Assembly (NCBI GenBank): GCA_941918925.1
Contig: OW799234.1
Location: 45,290,412 to 45,354,411 of the forward strand
Direction of reading: 5' to 3'
Source: Phyto melanocephala
Lineage: Eukaryota > Arthropoda > Insecta > Diptera > Rhinophoridae
Length of the DNA stretch: 64,000 nt
Below the pieces are notes generated by a model. That model was not told the DNA's origin. It saw only the letters and a list, made by a program, of their open reading frames with translations, and did no database searches. Shown here piece after piece: positions 13,204 through 24,529 of this stretch. Within the stretch, counting starts at the first letter, position 1; every line of letters starts with the position of its first letter. A program made the translations under genes and the position numbers.

Positions 13204-13955
13204 GGCTTAATCGACTCCTCTATTCATAAGCTTTCAGAAAATATATACTTTATGGGGTCGGAAATGAAAATTGTAGAAATTTCACACGGAATGACAAACC
13301 TATATATACCCTTTTTCACTGTGTGAAGGGTATAAATACAGGTACATACAAATTTATGGGCACGCAGGTATCAGGCTACCATATAATTAACGCATAAGAG
13401 CTTGCGCTTGAAAATACTTATAAAGGGTTATTGCACACAATCTTTATCCAACCCGTTTTGTAACTTCTAGAGTCTACATGGAACAAGTTTACACAAGATT
13501 ACAGCTATTCCAAATAGTGATTAAATCTAATGCTGGAACCATTGACGAGAAATTGAATTTTTTGGTCAGAAAATTGAGCGAAATTTCAAAATGTCAAGGG
13601 GATGGTGACATATTAGCACTGAAGCAGTGCTTAAAAAATTTCAAAAATTGTTTTAAAAGATTTTGGCACAACGAAAAGGGGACCGCTTTTTAAGCACAAA
13701 CGCTAAATGGCTGGAAGGAACTGTAACAATACCAGTATTTGACAGTTCGTCTTCAGGGCGACCACGAAAAGAATTTAATGAAGCTAATGAAAGAACAGAT
13801 CGGAGAAAAACGGAAGAAGTTCGTCACCAATTAACAACAGAGAAGATCACATTTGCTGCATCCATGAGTCAAAGAGCAGCGGGACATAATGGGGCTAAAT
13901 TAATAATGGATATAACGAGATCCCCAAGAAAAGCAAAAATTCGCAAGTTACATTA

Positions 13956-15671
13956 AGCTTTGTACACACGGTTGTCAGATCGTACAATATTGTCTGAAAA
14001 ATTGGTAATAAATGCCTTACAATCGTGTGAACTGGCAATTTTTGCCTAACAATGTTGGCAGAAAAATCATTGTCAGACCATTGACAGGCGGTCACCTGGC
14101 AACAATATTGTCAGATATATGACAATTGTCTGAACACCCTTAGTCGCTATTCTCAGAACTTTGACACATATTGTCATATAATTTTAAATTGGCAGATGTA
14201 CAAGTTTTGTGCATTTGACAATGGCGTCATTGTCATTCAAGTCAGTGATGTCAGATGTATAAAATTTTGCTTTTAGTATTGTTGAATAGAATGCTGTTTC
14301 TAGGAATTATCTTGTACTTTCTATATTGTTACTTAAACATGTTCAAATAAAACATATAAATAAAAACAACTAAGAGCGTAATATTCGACTGTGCCGAATC
14401 TAATATACACTTCACCAGCATTTGTTTTGTTTTTAGGCACTCGCTTAAATTCTGCAAAAATAACTTAATCCTAATTTACAAAGAAAAACTAAAAGCAAAA
14501 AAAATATACATACATCTGCATACTATAATCAAAGACATCTATACATACATATACTATATAATCGTGAACTTCTATACATACATACATACTTACATATATG
14601 AATTATTATATGTGACAGCGCATAAAGGGACCTAAGGGTAAAAAAAAAACAATTTTCACTTTTTTTTTTGATATGGACAACATCTGAGCATCGAATGAGA
14701 CCGATCCCTTGCCCCAAAAGTGTTCCCTCCCAGAGATATGCGCGTTTTATAAAAGTGAAGTCGACGATTCTAAGCGCAAATAGAAAGGGACGTAACGGTA
14801 AAATTTATTTATTTTCATTTTTTCCCCTACTAAATTAACAAAATAACCTGATTTTACGAAACTACAACAAATTTTTTTGGAAAAAATATGTAATTCGCCA
14901 TTTTGTTTTGTACGCCATCTTAGATCAAGAATTTTCAAGCCCTTTCAGTGGATAACACTATTAAGGGTGGTGTTCATTACAAAAATTTTCTCATATATAC
15001 AGATCTGTTAGCTATTTTGTTGGCGGCCATCTTGAATTTATAGGTTATACATAATGTTCTTTAATCTATTTGTCAGTTTCTTTATTTTGTGTACTAGAAC
15101 ATGTTTGGGAGAATTTTTAGAAACGTAGGAATTTTAAGTATGTTTTTTCATATGGCATCACTTTAAAAGGTTATTTCAATGCAACAGCTGTTTTGCAAAA
15201 CAAAATTATTAATTTTCTTGTATGTTTGTTGTTTTTTTGGTTTTGTTTCAATAATTGGAGAATAAAATGATAATTAATAAAAAAAAATTATTGTGAATTT
15301 AAAGAGGGCGGTACAAAGTATTCCATTTTTAAATCAATGGAAGATTTCAGATTCCCAGACGCCATAGAAATCTAAAATTGTAAAAAACAACAAGACCAAA
15401 GCAATTCTGACAACTCATCTAACAATTTTTTTTTTTTATCGTCATCTGACAACCGTCTAAACTTAAAATTTTTTGCCGGACAACATCGTCAGATAAAGTT
15501 ATTGTTAGAACAATATCTGCCAATGAAATTGTTAGCTTTTTTGATGAAAGTCTGACAACTGTCTGAACTGACAATTTACCTTATGAAAGCAATTCTTCAT
15601 TGTCATTCCATTGTTAGCATATGTTTAGGTAAAGCAATTATGTCAGATCTAACAACCGTCTGTACAGAGCT
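13956..15671. mobile_element. TTA-flanked TIR element (Harbinger-like)
   Basis: Ends AGCTTTGTACACACGGTTGT (13956) and the inverted AGCTCTGTACAGACGGTTGT (15671), with direct TTA on each side (13953-13955, 15672-15674). A TTA/TAA target is known for PIF/Harbinger elements. Many TTGTCAGA/TCTGACAA subrepeats lie near both ends. No transposase frame was found, so it is non-autonomous. It interrupts the gene relic at 13478-15900 and carries a DINE-B' fragment. Confidence 0.7.
14363..15060 (+). repeat. DINE-B' copy, diverged
   Basis: Hairpin end with attcgactgtgccgaat (14383-14399), then sequence with repeated cgccatctt/ggcggccatcttgaat blocks like 61904-62488. Nested inside the TTA-flanked element; the end is indistinct. 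Confidence 0.45.
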
Positions 15672-16584
15672 TTAGCAACTTCTGAAGTCAACACTGTGAA
15701 TAAACTTTCAGCGGAAGGAGCTCTAGCACTATTTGTAAATGCAGAGCCCACCAAAAAGCAATATGAAATTTTATACAATGCCAATAAAAATGTGTATCCA
15801 TGTTATTCATTACTAAAAATGCAAAAAAAATGTTATCCATGAAGATGCCATAACCGAAGCTCCAAGCTCTTCTCGACCACACAGCAACACGTTTATGTAT
15901 ATACCTTGAAAAGGGTTTTCAGCAGTTTAAACCTTTAAAATCAACATTTGCTAATTGAGTTTTACTATTTATACCGTCTTTTATTCCTTGGGAATGTGGA
16001 TTTTGAAAAAATCTTAAAAATTTAATTTTTTTGATTCTTTAATTGTTTTTATTGCATTTTGAAAACAAAAAATTTGACGAATTTTGCAGGAAAATTTGTT
16101 TTTTTCGCCATTAAATTTTTAATAACTCCGAAATAGTAATAGATAGAAAAGAAATGTGTTTCGTTAGTTTAAGGAGAATTTTCCGGTGCATCTTTTATTA
16201 TTAAAATCGGAGAACCCGTTTTCAAGTTATTACAAAATATTTTAGGCAACCCAACGATTTGGGGGTGAAATATGCCACGCCTTTAAAAGAAAATCCTTAC
16301 GTACTAGAGAAAAACGGAAAACAGATTTGAATTGAGGGCATGCAAGTCCATATAGTCCACATACTTTTATATCTAGGGTAGACAAAATTTTTTTTTGTTG
16401 CGCAGTGTACTTTTGTTGCGCAGTGTAATTTTTTCAAAATCTGCTACTAGATTTCCTATATCATACTACACCTAAAACTATCGAAAAATTAGAACTTTTA
16501 ATTTAAAAAACACGTTTAATAATTTTGGCCAGCTTTTCAGGCCAAATACTCCTCTGTGCGTTGTTAACTTAAAATTAAACGAAA

Positions 16585-16990
16585 TAATTTAGCGTGCTTT
16601 TTTTTTGTTGTTGCTATATTTTTTATGTTTAAATAAAAAAATTGTTTTTCTATTTTTTTCCAATATTTGTTTAATTCGAAATAATAAAAAAACCCATTTT
16701 CATAGCATTATAATCGTTTACGACACGTGGAAGATATGTTCATGTCAAAACTACTAATAAATAAATTTAACTCACAAAAAATATATCCACGTAAATTTTG
16801 GTATTAAGTACTGTACCATATAAAAAATTCTCTGGATGCCTTTAATTCAGCTACCTTGAAGCCATCAACAAAAAGTGCGAGCTTTTTCAGAAAAGCTTTA
16901 TGCTTTTAAACCAACGAGAACACTGCAGCAAATTAGATCTAGGCTTATATATGCAAAGTTCACACTAAAACTATATATGTATGTATACCA
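16585..16990. repeat. Dispersed repeat, LTR-like features
   Basis: Shares aataataaaaaaacccatt, acacgtggaa and ttctctggatgcctttaatt with 30361-30740, partly with 30780-31010 and, inverted, with 40380-40520. The 30.6-kb copy has ttttataaaagagctt followed by gacgagagcac, like a TATA box and start in an LTR. No internal region or PBS was found, so LTR identity is only a suggestion. Confidence 0.4.
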
Positions 16991-17021
16991 AAGTATGTAC
17001 ATATATAACATTAAATAAAAA

Positions 17022-18385
17022 CAAGTAAGAGCACTATATTCGGCTGTGCCGAATCTTTTATACCCACCACCAATTTTGTGTACATTTAAAGCACAATATT
17101 TATTATTTTGTTAATCGCTTGGAATAATGTCTTTATAAACATAAATATTATCATTACAAAAAGCAATGATAATAATTTCCTAAATAATTTGTGTTTTATT
17201 CAAAATCAACATCGGCCCTTAAAATTTCACCAACCTTTATAACTTCGATATGCTGCTAAAATGTTTTCGTAAATTTTGTGTTTCAGTGAAAGTGGGCGTT
17301 AAAGTAAGCGTGCCAGTAAAATTTTTGCTAATAAATATAACTTAGATATTTCAATATAGTCCTTTATTATTCCAAAATCTTTATTCATTGAGAAATTATC
17401 TGAATTCGAGATAAAGCATTATATAGGATGTGGGCGTAAGAGTGGGCGTGTCACCTAAGTTTTCTGGCATAGCAATAACATTGACTAGAAGGATTTCCGT
17501 AGCAAATTTTATCATCATACCTCTAATTTTGTCGGTTTTATAAATTTAAATTTCATTAACAGTAGATAATGTGAAAAGTGGGCGTTATAGTAGGTGTGTC
17601 GAAGTTATTTATGCTAATAAATACTACTTAGATATTTCAATATAGTCCTTTATTATTTCAAAATCTCGATTTATAGAGAAATTATAAGAATTTGAGAGAA
17701 AACGTTGTATGGGAGGTGGGCGTAAAAGTGGGCGTTATAGTAGGTGTGTCGAAGTTATTTATGCTAATAAATACAACTTAGATATTTCAATATAGTCCTT
17801 TATTATTCCAAAATCTCGATTTATAGAGAAATTATAAGAATTTAAGAGAAAACGTTGTATGGGAGGTGGGCGTAAAAGTGGGCGTGTCACATTTATTTTC
17901 CGTCAGAACAAAGCCTTTGACCAAAAAGCAATTCCTGCAAAATTTCAGAATCGTAGATCAAATTTTGTAACTCTTATTAGGTTTAAAATTTTAAACATAC
18001 TGAAAAATACACTGCGCGGTATAAATATTCATACATTTTGATCTCTAACTGCTCAGGTAGTTTATATCTGTAGTTTCTTGTCTCTACGTTGATGCTGGTG
18101 GACACAACTCCATTTTATTCGATGTTGGAAGGACACGGTTCTTTCGACCTAATCTTGCATTACGAGCTATAACTTTCTTTCTTATATTCCGATTTAGCCA
18201 ATTTTTTATTCCAAACAAACCTTGTGTATAAGACATGTTCTGGCAAAATTTGAGCCCACTAGCTTTTTCGATGGGGTCTCTATAGTGCTTTTAACAGACG
18301 GACAGACATAGCTAGATCGTCATCAAATAAAACCCCGATTAAGAATATATATATACCATTTTTTTGGTTGCGGGTATAAAAACTA
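17022..18385 (+). repeat. DINE-A copy, inverted partner of 1459-2943
   Basis: Hairpin end aacaagtaagagcactatat with attcggctgtgccgaat at 17038-17054, ending ggttgcgggtataaaaac. Contains a local duplication of about 150 bases (gtgggcgttatagtaggtgt appears twice, 17579 and 17730). A 60-codon frame at 17859 is repeat sequence. Confidence 0.75.
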
Positions 18386-19013
18386 AAATACAAAAAAAAA
18401 AAAACACTTTACAAAAAAATTTGTTTGGCTCTTTTACTAAAATTTTGCAAAAAATATTTGACCTTGCGTCACAAAAATTTATCTGGTGATGACTATCGGA
18501 TCGTCCCGGGTATAGGGGTATAGAGGAGAGTTTAATCTACTAAATGATGCTAATTTCTTTTTGTTATCTTATGTTCTCTAGAAGTTATGGTGTATTAAAA
18601 ATGGGAATTTAGGAAAATTTGAACCTAAAAATAAAAAAAAATTATTTCTAAACATTATAAACAATTTATTTTCATGTACTAATGGTTAACAAATTTTAAA
18701 ATTATACAAAACTAGAAGTTTAAGAATCAAAATCTTACTAATAAATTTCCCGTTTTAGCAAAATAATTAAAATTTTTATTTTGAATCACCCTGTTCTCGG
18801 TAGTATATGTATGTGAAATAAAGTTTCAATTTTTTGGCTCACGAGGTACACTAGTATCTACATTCGAATGAAAAAATGAGTTTTGGCCGCCTTCTCGTAG
18901 AATGGTCCACTGTGCGGCGGCCATTTCGCCGATATTTTATTTCATACATAATTAAACCATACAAATATTATGATTATAAAAAGATATGATAATAATTCCC
19001 TAAATAATTTGTG
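18386..19013. repeat. Non-DINE flank shared inverted with 812-1458
   Basis: Matches 812-1458 in inverted orientation, including tggtccactgtgcggcggcc and the CAGGGTGATTC-type end. It stops abruptly at 19013 against another DINE copy. Confidence 0.7.
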
Positions 19014-19853
19014 GGGGTATATTAATTTTGTCATTCCGTTTAAAACACGTCGAAATATCAATTTTAGACCGCATAAAATATATATATTCTGAATCGGGGT
19101 TTCGTTTTATGACGATCTAGCTATGTCCGTCCGTCTGTTGAAAGCACGATAGAGGTCGCACCGAAAAAGCTAGAGGGTTCAAATTTTGCCAGAATCTTTC
19201 TTATAGACAAGGTTTGTTTGGTATTGAAAATGGGCTAAATCGGTCGAACCGAAAAAGCTAGGCGGCTCAAAATTTGCCATATTGTTTCTTACACACAAGG
19301 TTTGTTTGGTATTGATAATGGGCTAAATCGAAATATTAGGAAGAGAATTATAGCTCGTAGTGCAAGAGTAGGTCAAAAAACCATGTCCTTCCAGCATCTA
19401 ATAAAATGCAATTGTGTGCAAACGCATTAACGTAGAGCCATGAAACTTTGAATGTATATTTCCTGAGGTGACACGCCCACTTTTACGCCTACATCCATAT
19501 AACGGTTTATCTTAAATTCATATAATTTCTCAATGGACAAAGTTTTTTGAAAGATAAAGGACTATATTGAAATATCGCAGTTTTATTTATTAGCAGACAC
19601 TATATTGACGCGCCTACTTTAACGCCCACTTTCAGTGGAAGACTAAATTTACGAAAACATTTTACTATCACATCGAAGATATACAAAGAAAGTGATACAT
19701 ATTTTAGTATAAAGATATTATCCCATAGCGATTACTGTTAATAACACAATAATAAATTTTGTGCTATAAAAGTACATCAAATTGGTGGTGGGTACAAAAA
19801 ACTCGGCACAGCCGAATATAGCGCTCTGACTTATTTTGGTTTTTTACTAGTTA
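19014..19853 (-). repeat. DINE-A copy lacking the mariner insertion
   Basis: Reverse-oriented core from tatattaattttgtcattcc to ctcggcacagccgaat (19802-19816). At 19670-19695 it reads gaagatatacaaagaaagtg with no insertion, the empty form of the site filled in other copies. Its first 230 bases contain a repeated aaaaagctag.gg block, an internal duplication. Confidence 0.7.
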
Positions 19854-21470
19854 ATATTTAATATAAACTGTATTCGGAAATTTTGAACAATTTGGGTCAG
19901 AGTTTATGTAATTCAGACAAACGGAAAAGGTCATTTAAACAAATTATTTTGTGTATGTTTATAGTCTAGTTTGGCACAAATGGTGTTACGCTTTTAGTTG
20001 ATCTTCTATCACCGGTGGTGGTAACATTAATGAGTAAAACCCCAGTTTAAGTTTTTAATGCAATAACTTTATCATAGAAAATAGAGCTGGCAACCAATTT
20101 TATGTTCTAAGTATGAAACCTATAAAAAAAACATGGTGTTCGTAAATCGCTTCAACGTTTTGGTATCAAACTTTAACTTATTTTAAACTATTCTTACTAT
20201 TCTTATAAAATATAGCGACAATTCTGGCGGCTATAGTGATATTAAAACCTGTAGTACACAAAAAAGCCACATACGCATGTGGCTGTGACGTAATTTTGAC
20301 GTCATAAAGCATAAATGTATTAGCTTCGGCCACATGAATTTCATATGCATTTTTGGACTAAAATACAATATTAATATTAAAACCTTACCGCATGCAGCCA
20401 CTACGACTATTTAAAAAATATAACTAAAGCGCTGAACATTTTAGTGACGTCAGACCCACATGTGCATGTGTACTGCAGGCTTAAGAGTGACAGTAGTGAA
20501 GTAAAACATTTATTTATAAAAAAAAAAATTACAAAGAAAGGAAAATAATTCGATATAGTTTTTTATTTATGAACGTTGTGTTCACTTACTCAAACCTTTC
20601 AGGGAATAATTAGGCGGAAGTTACGATGAGTTCAGAGAATTGTTTGCTTGGCCATATTTTGTGCGATTTGTACCACACCAACACTAGAAATATAGGCAAT
20701 GCTTCTGTTGGACTTTTTCATAAGGGAAACAACTTTAATATCAACAGTTTGATTGCAAAGCGATGATACATGGATGGTATCAATTTGGGTCGAATTTGGG
20801 GCATAAGGTAGTTCTATAGGAGAGCATGTGTCAAGTAAAAGTGGACAAAAGGCTACATCACATGCTCATAGCGAATAGACACATACACAGTTAGAACAGA
20901 ATTGTATTTTTACTAATTGATATTTTATGGTCGAGAGAGTAAGATTTACCCAGTACCTTGTGGTAGTTGAAATATCTGCTGGATTGTCGGATAAAAATTA
21001 AGAAAATTCTCATGGCACTTGATAACCAGTTGGTTACAAAACGCGTGTAGAGGGTGGAGCTTGTACCCCTTTTATATGTAAATTTTCACAAAGAAAAGAT
21101 AACAGCTCGTTAGCTAACACAATGTATCTTGCTATAAATAAAGACATTAATGAATACCAAAAAAATGTAGTTTTGAAAGCAATATTTTTCTTTTACAATA
21201 TTGTCGAATATTGTCAATATCAAATGTTATTGTAAAAAAATTAAAAAATAATTAATAAAGGTAAAAGGTTTTTAATTCTTGAGGTTAATTAATTTTCTTC
21301 CATTTTTTGTTCTTAAAGTTGTTGTGCTTCTTTTAGTATCTATAATTAATTTTGTTACAATACGGGTTTTTTTTTTGGACTTAAAGCTGTAGCCAATAAT
21401 AAAAAAATTTTACATACGTAAGAGTTTTTTTTTTTGAGAATTAAAAAAAGTGTTTATTTAAGACGAAAAT
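19854..21470. other. No gene recognised
   Basis: Unique-looking sequence left of the secreted-protein gene. Contains the hairpin and CRE-like sites listed separately and a purine-poor stretch near 21300-21470 that is similar to sequence upstream of the paralogue at 34276. Confidence 0.4.
20266..20304. promoter_or_regulatory. Hairpin next to CRE-like sites
   Basis: gccacat-acgc-atgtggc forms a perfect 7-bp stem with 4-base loop (20266-20283). It is followed at once by TGACGT (20286-20291) and the palindrome TGACGTCA (20297-20304), the known CREB/ATF site. A further TGACGTCA-like site and CACATGTG lie near 20450. The function and target gene are unknown; chance is possible. Confidence 0.35.
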
Positions 21471-21484
21471 TATTTCTATTAAAA

Positions 21485-21600
21485 AAAAAACAGACATATA
21501 TTTACGTTTAATTTGACTCAAATTTAAAACTGTTTTTAACACCTTTGATATAAATAATGGCCTTCGTAATAATTATTCACAGTATAAATTCAAGTACAAT
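21485..21600 (+). promoter_or_regulatory. Core promoter of the 21649 secreted-protein gene
   Basis: TATAAATA at 21549-21556 and an initiator-like TTCACAGT at 21576-21583, spaced about 30 bases, the usual fly distance. Upstream, a block of the type CAGACA.ATATTTACGTT near 21491 recurs in front of the paralogue. Downstream the 5' UTR aagtacaattcaaactagaa is also shared. Conservation between paralogues whose mature proteins differ supports function. Confidence 0.7.
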
Positions 21601-21648
21601 TCAAACTAGAACTACAAAACCGATTGTCTCAAATAAGTTTTGAGAACA

Positions 21649-21972
21649 ATGAACATTTTAACAATTTTTATTTGTGGCTGTTTATTGGCTATAGCTCTAG
21701 CTAAGGATACGCCAACTGATGGTCCAACCGCTGATAGATTCTTTGTTGTTAGGGATCCAGCTGAATCGATGTTTAGTCTGAGGATAAAACGTCAATCTAG
21801 TGACCGTATTTCATCCTTAATAGCGACAAATCAAAACCTTGGGCAGAAAAATCAAAATTTAAGAAAAAAATTAAATGGCGCAATTGTTAAATTTAACAAA
21901 CAATTAGAAGCGGATAAACGCAGGGGAAAAGGAGGAAGATGGGGAAAAGGAAGAAGATGGGGAAAATGGTGA
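21649..21972 (+). CDS. Small secreted protein, paralogue 1
   Basis: Single-exon frame of 107 residues. The ATG at 21649 is used because an upstream in-frame TTG is not a eukaryotic start and the ATG sits at the same place in the paralogue. Residues 1-18 (MNILTIFICGCLLAIALA) are a typical signal peptide, so the product should be secreted. The mature part is charged, with R-I-K-R near residue 47, a possible furin site, then NQNLGQKNQNLRKKLN, a short coil-like stretch, and a Gly/Arg/Trp/Lys tail with two RWGK units. No known domain is recognised. A TATA promoter lies 100 bases upstream and AATAAA 120 bases downstream. The tail read one base later gives an acidic Glu/Asp-rich end, so a recent frameshift or a sequence error is possible. 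Confidence 0.75.
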   Translation: MNILTIFICGCLLAIALAKDTPTDGPTADRFFVVRDPAESMFSLRIKRQSSDRISSLIATNQNLGQKNQNLRKKLNGAIVKFNKQLEADKRRGKGGRWGKGRRWGKW

Positions 21973-22093
21973 AGAAGAGTATGAAGAGCCACCCCTTTTG
22001 TAATTTAAATGTTTTCCACCTATTTGTTCGATAAACAAATATAGTATGTATGTGCTTATTTATATATGAATGTATGTATACACATTTATTAAA

Positions 22094-22099
22094 AATAAA
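22094..22099 (+). terminator. Poly(A) signal of the 21649 gene
   Basis: AATAAA about 120 bases after the stop codon at 21972. Confidence 0.6.
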
Positions 22100-24526
22100 G
22101 CACTCAAATTGAAAATTATTTATAAATATTTATTGTTGGCCTTTTTACTCTTTATACTCTACATACATATTTGAAAAATCAAAATAAATTCTTTATCAAT
22201 TTTATCAAGAAACAGAGTGCTAGTATAGAAATCTACATAAAAAATGAGCAGATGGTAAGTTATTACACATGATACAACAAACGTTTAACTAAAAATTGTT
22301 CAAGACTAAGGATTCGATTTAAAAAAATATTATATCGCATTTTTGGAATAATTATTTTACAAGTAAAAGCATTAATTCGTTTTGATATGTCAAGCGTATT
22401 GGAAGTTCGAATAAAATTTAAAAACTTTTGAAAAATACCCTCAGGGAAAGTGTAAAGAAACTTGAAATCTTAATGTTTACCCAAAAACAGTTTCTAGAGT
22501 TCTATCAAAGTTTAAAGATGGCAGATTCCGATAGAAAAAGTTTTTTTCCTTAATTTATTGCTGCGCATCATATGATTTTTAATTGCTCTGGATGAATTCT
22601 TACAGCTTCAAAGCCAGCAACTACACAAAACAGACTCACGAGGAAATGGCGACGACAAACTTGTAACAAAAAGACAACCGAAAATTAAAAAAAAAAAATC
22701 CTAGTATGGCAAGATATCTGCATATGTGGTAAGACAGTAGGTTTCTTATGACGACAACTACATTGAACTTGGAAATACACATTTAAAAATGCTAGGGACA
22801 ATGACTAAAACAGAAATAAATAGAATAAAGTGAATACTTATTGTTATTCTGTATTTGAATTTTTTTAAGTTTTTACTGAAATACATTTTCAAAACTAGCA
22901 TCACCTATTAACTCACAAGTTGCTAAGAAATAGAATTCGCAAATAAAATACCTACTAAAGTGAGTGAGAATGAAATTTACTACTAAAGCCTTTTTCTCTT
23001 GTTGGTATATCTTTTTCGTGTGTTATATTTTTTTTTCGACAGCAATCTAAGCAGTTGTTGTATTAATTCCACAACTTCTTGTTATACCCTTCACCTGTGG
23101 TGCCCCAGGGTATATGTATATAGCTTTATCATTCCGTTTGTAATTTCTACAATATTTATTTTCAGCCTCATAAAGTAGACATTTTCTAAAAGCTTATGAT
23201 TGGGAAAGTCGATTTAGCTATGTCCATCTGTCCGTAAGTTGGATAAAATCAACTTTAAGTAGCCCCCCACATGTTACGCTCTTCCATTCTTTACCATTTT
23301 ATAATAATCCTAATAAAACACTTTTATAAAATAGTTTTAATGTTTTTGAATTTAATAACTGGCCTAGCAGATTTTCAGGATTATGTAAAGGAAAATTTTT
23401 TTAAATTCAGACCTTATGTATGTATAATTTAGAATTTAATCTTCTAAATTGTTAAAAACTGTTAAATATTTATTTTGCATTGAACATGTTTAGGTTGAAC
23501 ATTAAATTCATTTAAAATCGGTATTTTAGGATAGTACAATACCATTTTGCAAAGAAAATAAATTATCTGCATTAAGTAATTTGAGTACTTCTTTTACTTC
23601 ACGGTAGGTTTGTCCAAAAGAAACTTTTTTTTAAATTTCTTAGTATAGTGGACAAAAACTAATTAAGTAGTTTGTATAAACATTTTCATATAAATTCCAG
23701 AGCATGCATATACTACTTGTGTTGTTACTATATATTCAATTATTTAATTCGAGAAACCCCCCTCCCCCTCTAGCTTTAACTAAAAAGCAACTCGCTTGTA
23801 ATGAAAAATTTGCAGCAAAAGCTGAAGTTATATTGTGATTAAGTAAGGGATTCAAATCATGAAAAGAAAATTTTCACCGTTAATCGTAATCGTAATTGAC
23901 AATAAGTTTATTATAATCTTTAAGCTCCAGCAAATAAGTTGGGTATAATCCAGAGGTGTAAAATGCAATCGTCGACATAGCGAAGTTCATTCAACAGCCT
24001 ACTATATATATTTGAATATGACAGCTTTGGCCTTACTGTGCGAAAATCTTTTGTCATTTTAACTTAAAACTTTATTTTCATAATCGTAATAAAGTTTCAG
24101 TATTGAAAAGTGTAGTTGATTTATATCAGTTTCTAAGTGTAACAAGCCAAACGGCTGTAGATGGTAAATATAAATATATATAGCTGTCGCCTTGTAGTGC
24201 TAGCATGTTTTAATTAAACGGTAACTCATGCGATAATTTCGAGTTTTCCCATTTGCTGTTTCCAGGAGGCGAAACAGATCTAGCCTGCTTTCTTGGCGCT
24301 TTACGATTTCACTGAAAATGTTTGTTCTTACCGCAATTATAACATTTGGCTCTGTTTTTAACTTGCTTTTTCTCATACGCATGCAAAAGTGCAATTGGAA
24401 TCATTTGTAGTGTTCTCTCATGACATTGAACATCATTAATTTTTTAATCTAAATTTTTAAATTTTTCTTCAACATTTTTAATTGCGATTTCACCTCAACA
24501 TTTTTTACTTGTAATTGACAGAAGAA
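22100..24526. other. No gene recognised
   Basis: Long AT-rich stretch with no convincing frame. The only identified piece is a DINE-B fragment at 23083-23280. The 64-codon minus frame at 24200-24394 has no domain or supporting signals. Confidence 0.45.
23083..23280 (-). repeat. DINE-B tail fragment
   Basis: Reads as the reverse of the B tail: tatacccttcacctgtggtg, cattccgtttgtaatttcta, gtcgatttagctatgtccat, then aaatcaactt. The hairpin end is missing. Confidence 0.6.
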
Positions 24527-24529
24527 TAG

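Larger units (their letters stand above)
12537..13336 (+). repeat. DINE-B copy
   Basis: From aaacaagtaaaagcgctata with hairpin attcggccgtgccgaat (12557-12573) to tgtgtgaagggtataaa. Contains an A-rich tract, the block ctgggattcgatgccacg, and the tail with gacggaca repeats. Closely matches 62514-63868. Overlapping 97- and 74-codon frames are repeat sequence, not genes. Confidence 0.8.
13478..15900 (+). pseudogene. Decayed uncharacterised transposon gene, split by an insertion
   Basis: ATG at 13478 (MEQVYTRLQLFQ) opens a frame through LVRKLSEISKCQGDGD and NCFKRFWHN. After a one-base shift near 13670 it continues as FLSTNAKWLEGTVTIP, GRPRKEFNEANERTDRRKTE and FAASMSQRAAGHN to about 13935, where another shift is needed. 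A 1.7-kb element (13956-15671) then splits the gene. Beyond it the reading resumes at 15675 with ATSEVNTVNKLSAEGALALF, TKKQYEILYNANKN and KKCYP before further shifts. The segments look like a family of uncharacterised arthropod and cnidarian proteins I recall as transposon-like; no catalytic core is visible here. Its place inside the CACAG element suggests it is that element's own gene, but this is inference. Confidence 0.65.
11660..16558. mobile_element. DNA transposon, 36-bp CACAG TIRs and 5-bp duplication
   Basis: The left end CACAGAGGAGTATTTG at 11660 and the inverted right end at 16558 agree over about 36 bases with one mismatch, through GAAAAGCTGGCCAAAA. Both ends are bordered by CGTTG (11655-11659 and 16559-16563), a perfect 5-bp direct repeat. 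Inside are a DINE-B copy (12537-13336), a decayed plus-strand gene (13478-15900) and a TTA-flanked element (13956-15671); without these insertions it is about 2.4 kb. A terminal CAC and 5-bp duplication are known for the Transib group, but the coding relic does not look like Transib/RAG1 to me, so superfamily is left open. Confidence 0.75.

Noticed and set aside
12936..13326. Two overlapping plus-strand ORFs of 97 and 74 codons
   Set aside because: They translate the DINE-B repeat; the same text recurs at 49842-50297 and 63186-63482.
21930..21972. RWGK units in paralogue 1 as Trp-amide (myoinhibiting) neuropeptides
   Set aside because: Units are too short, lack proper dibasic spacing and occur only twice; the frame itself is uncertain.
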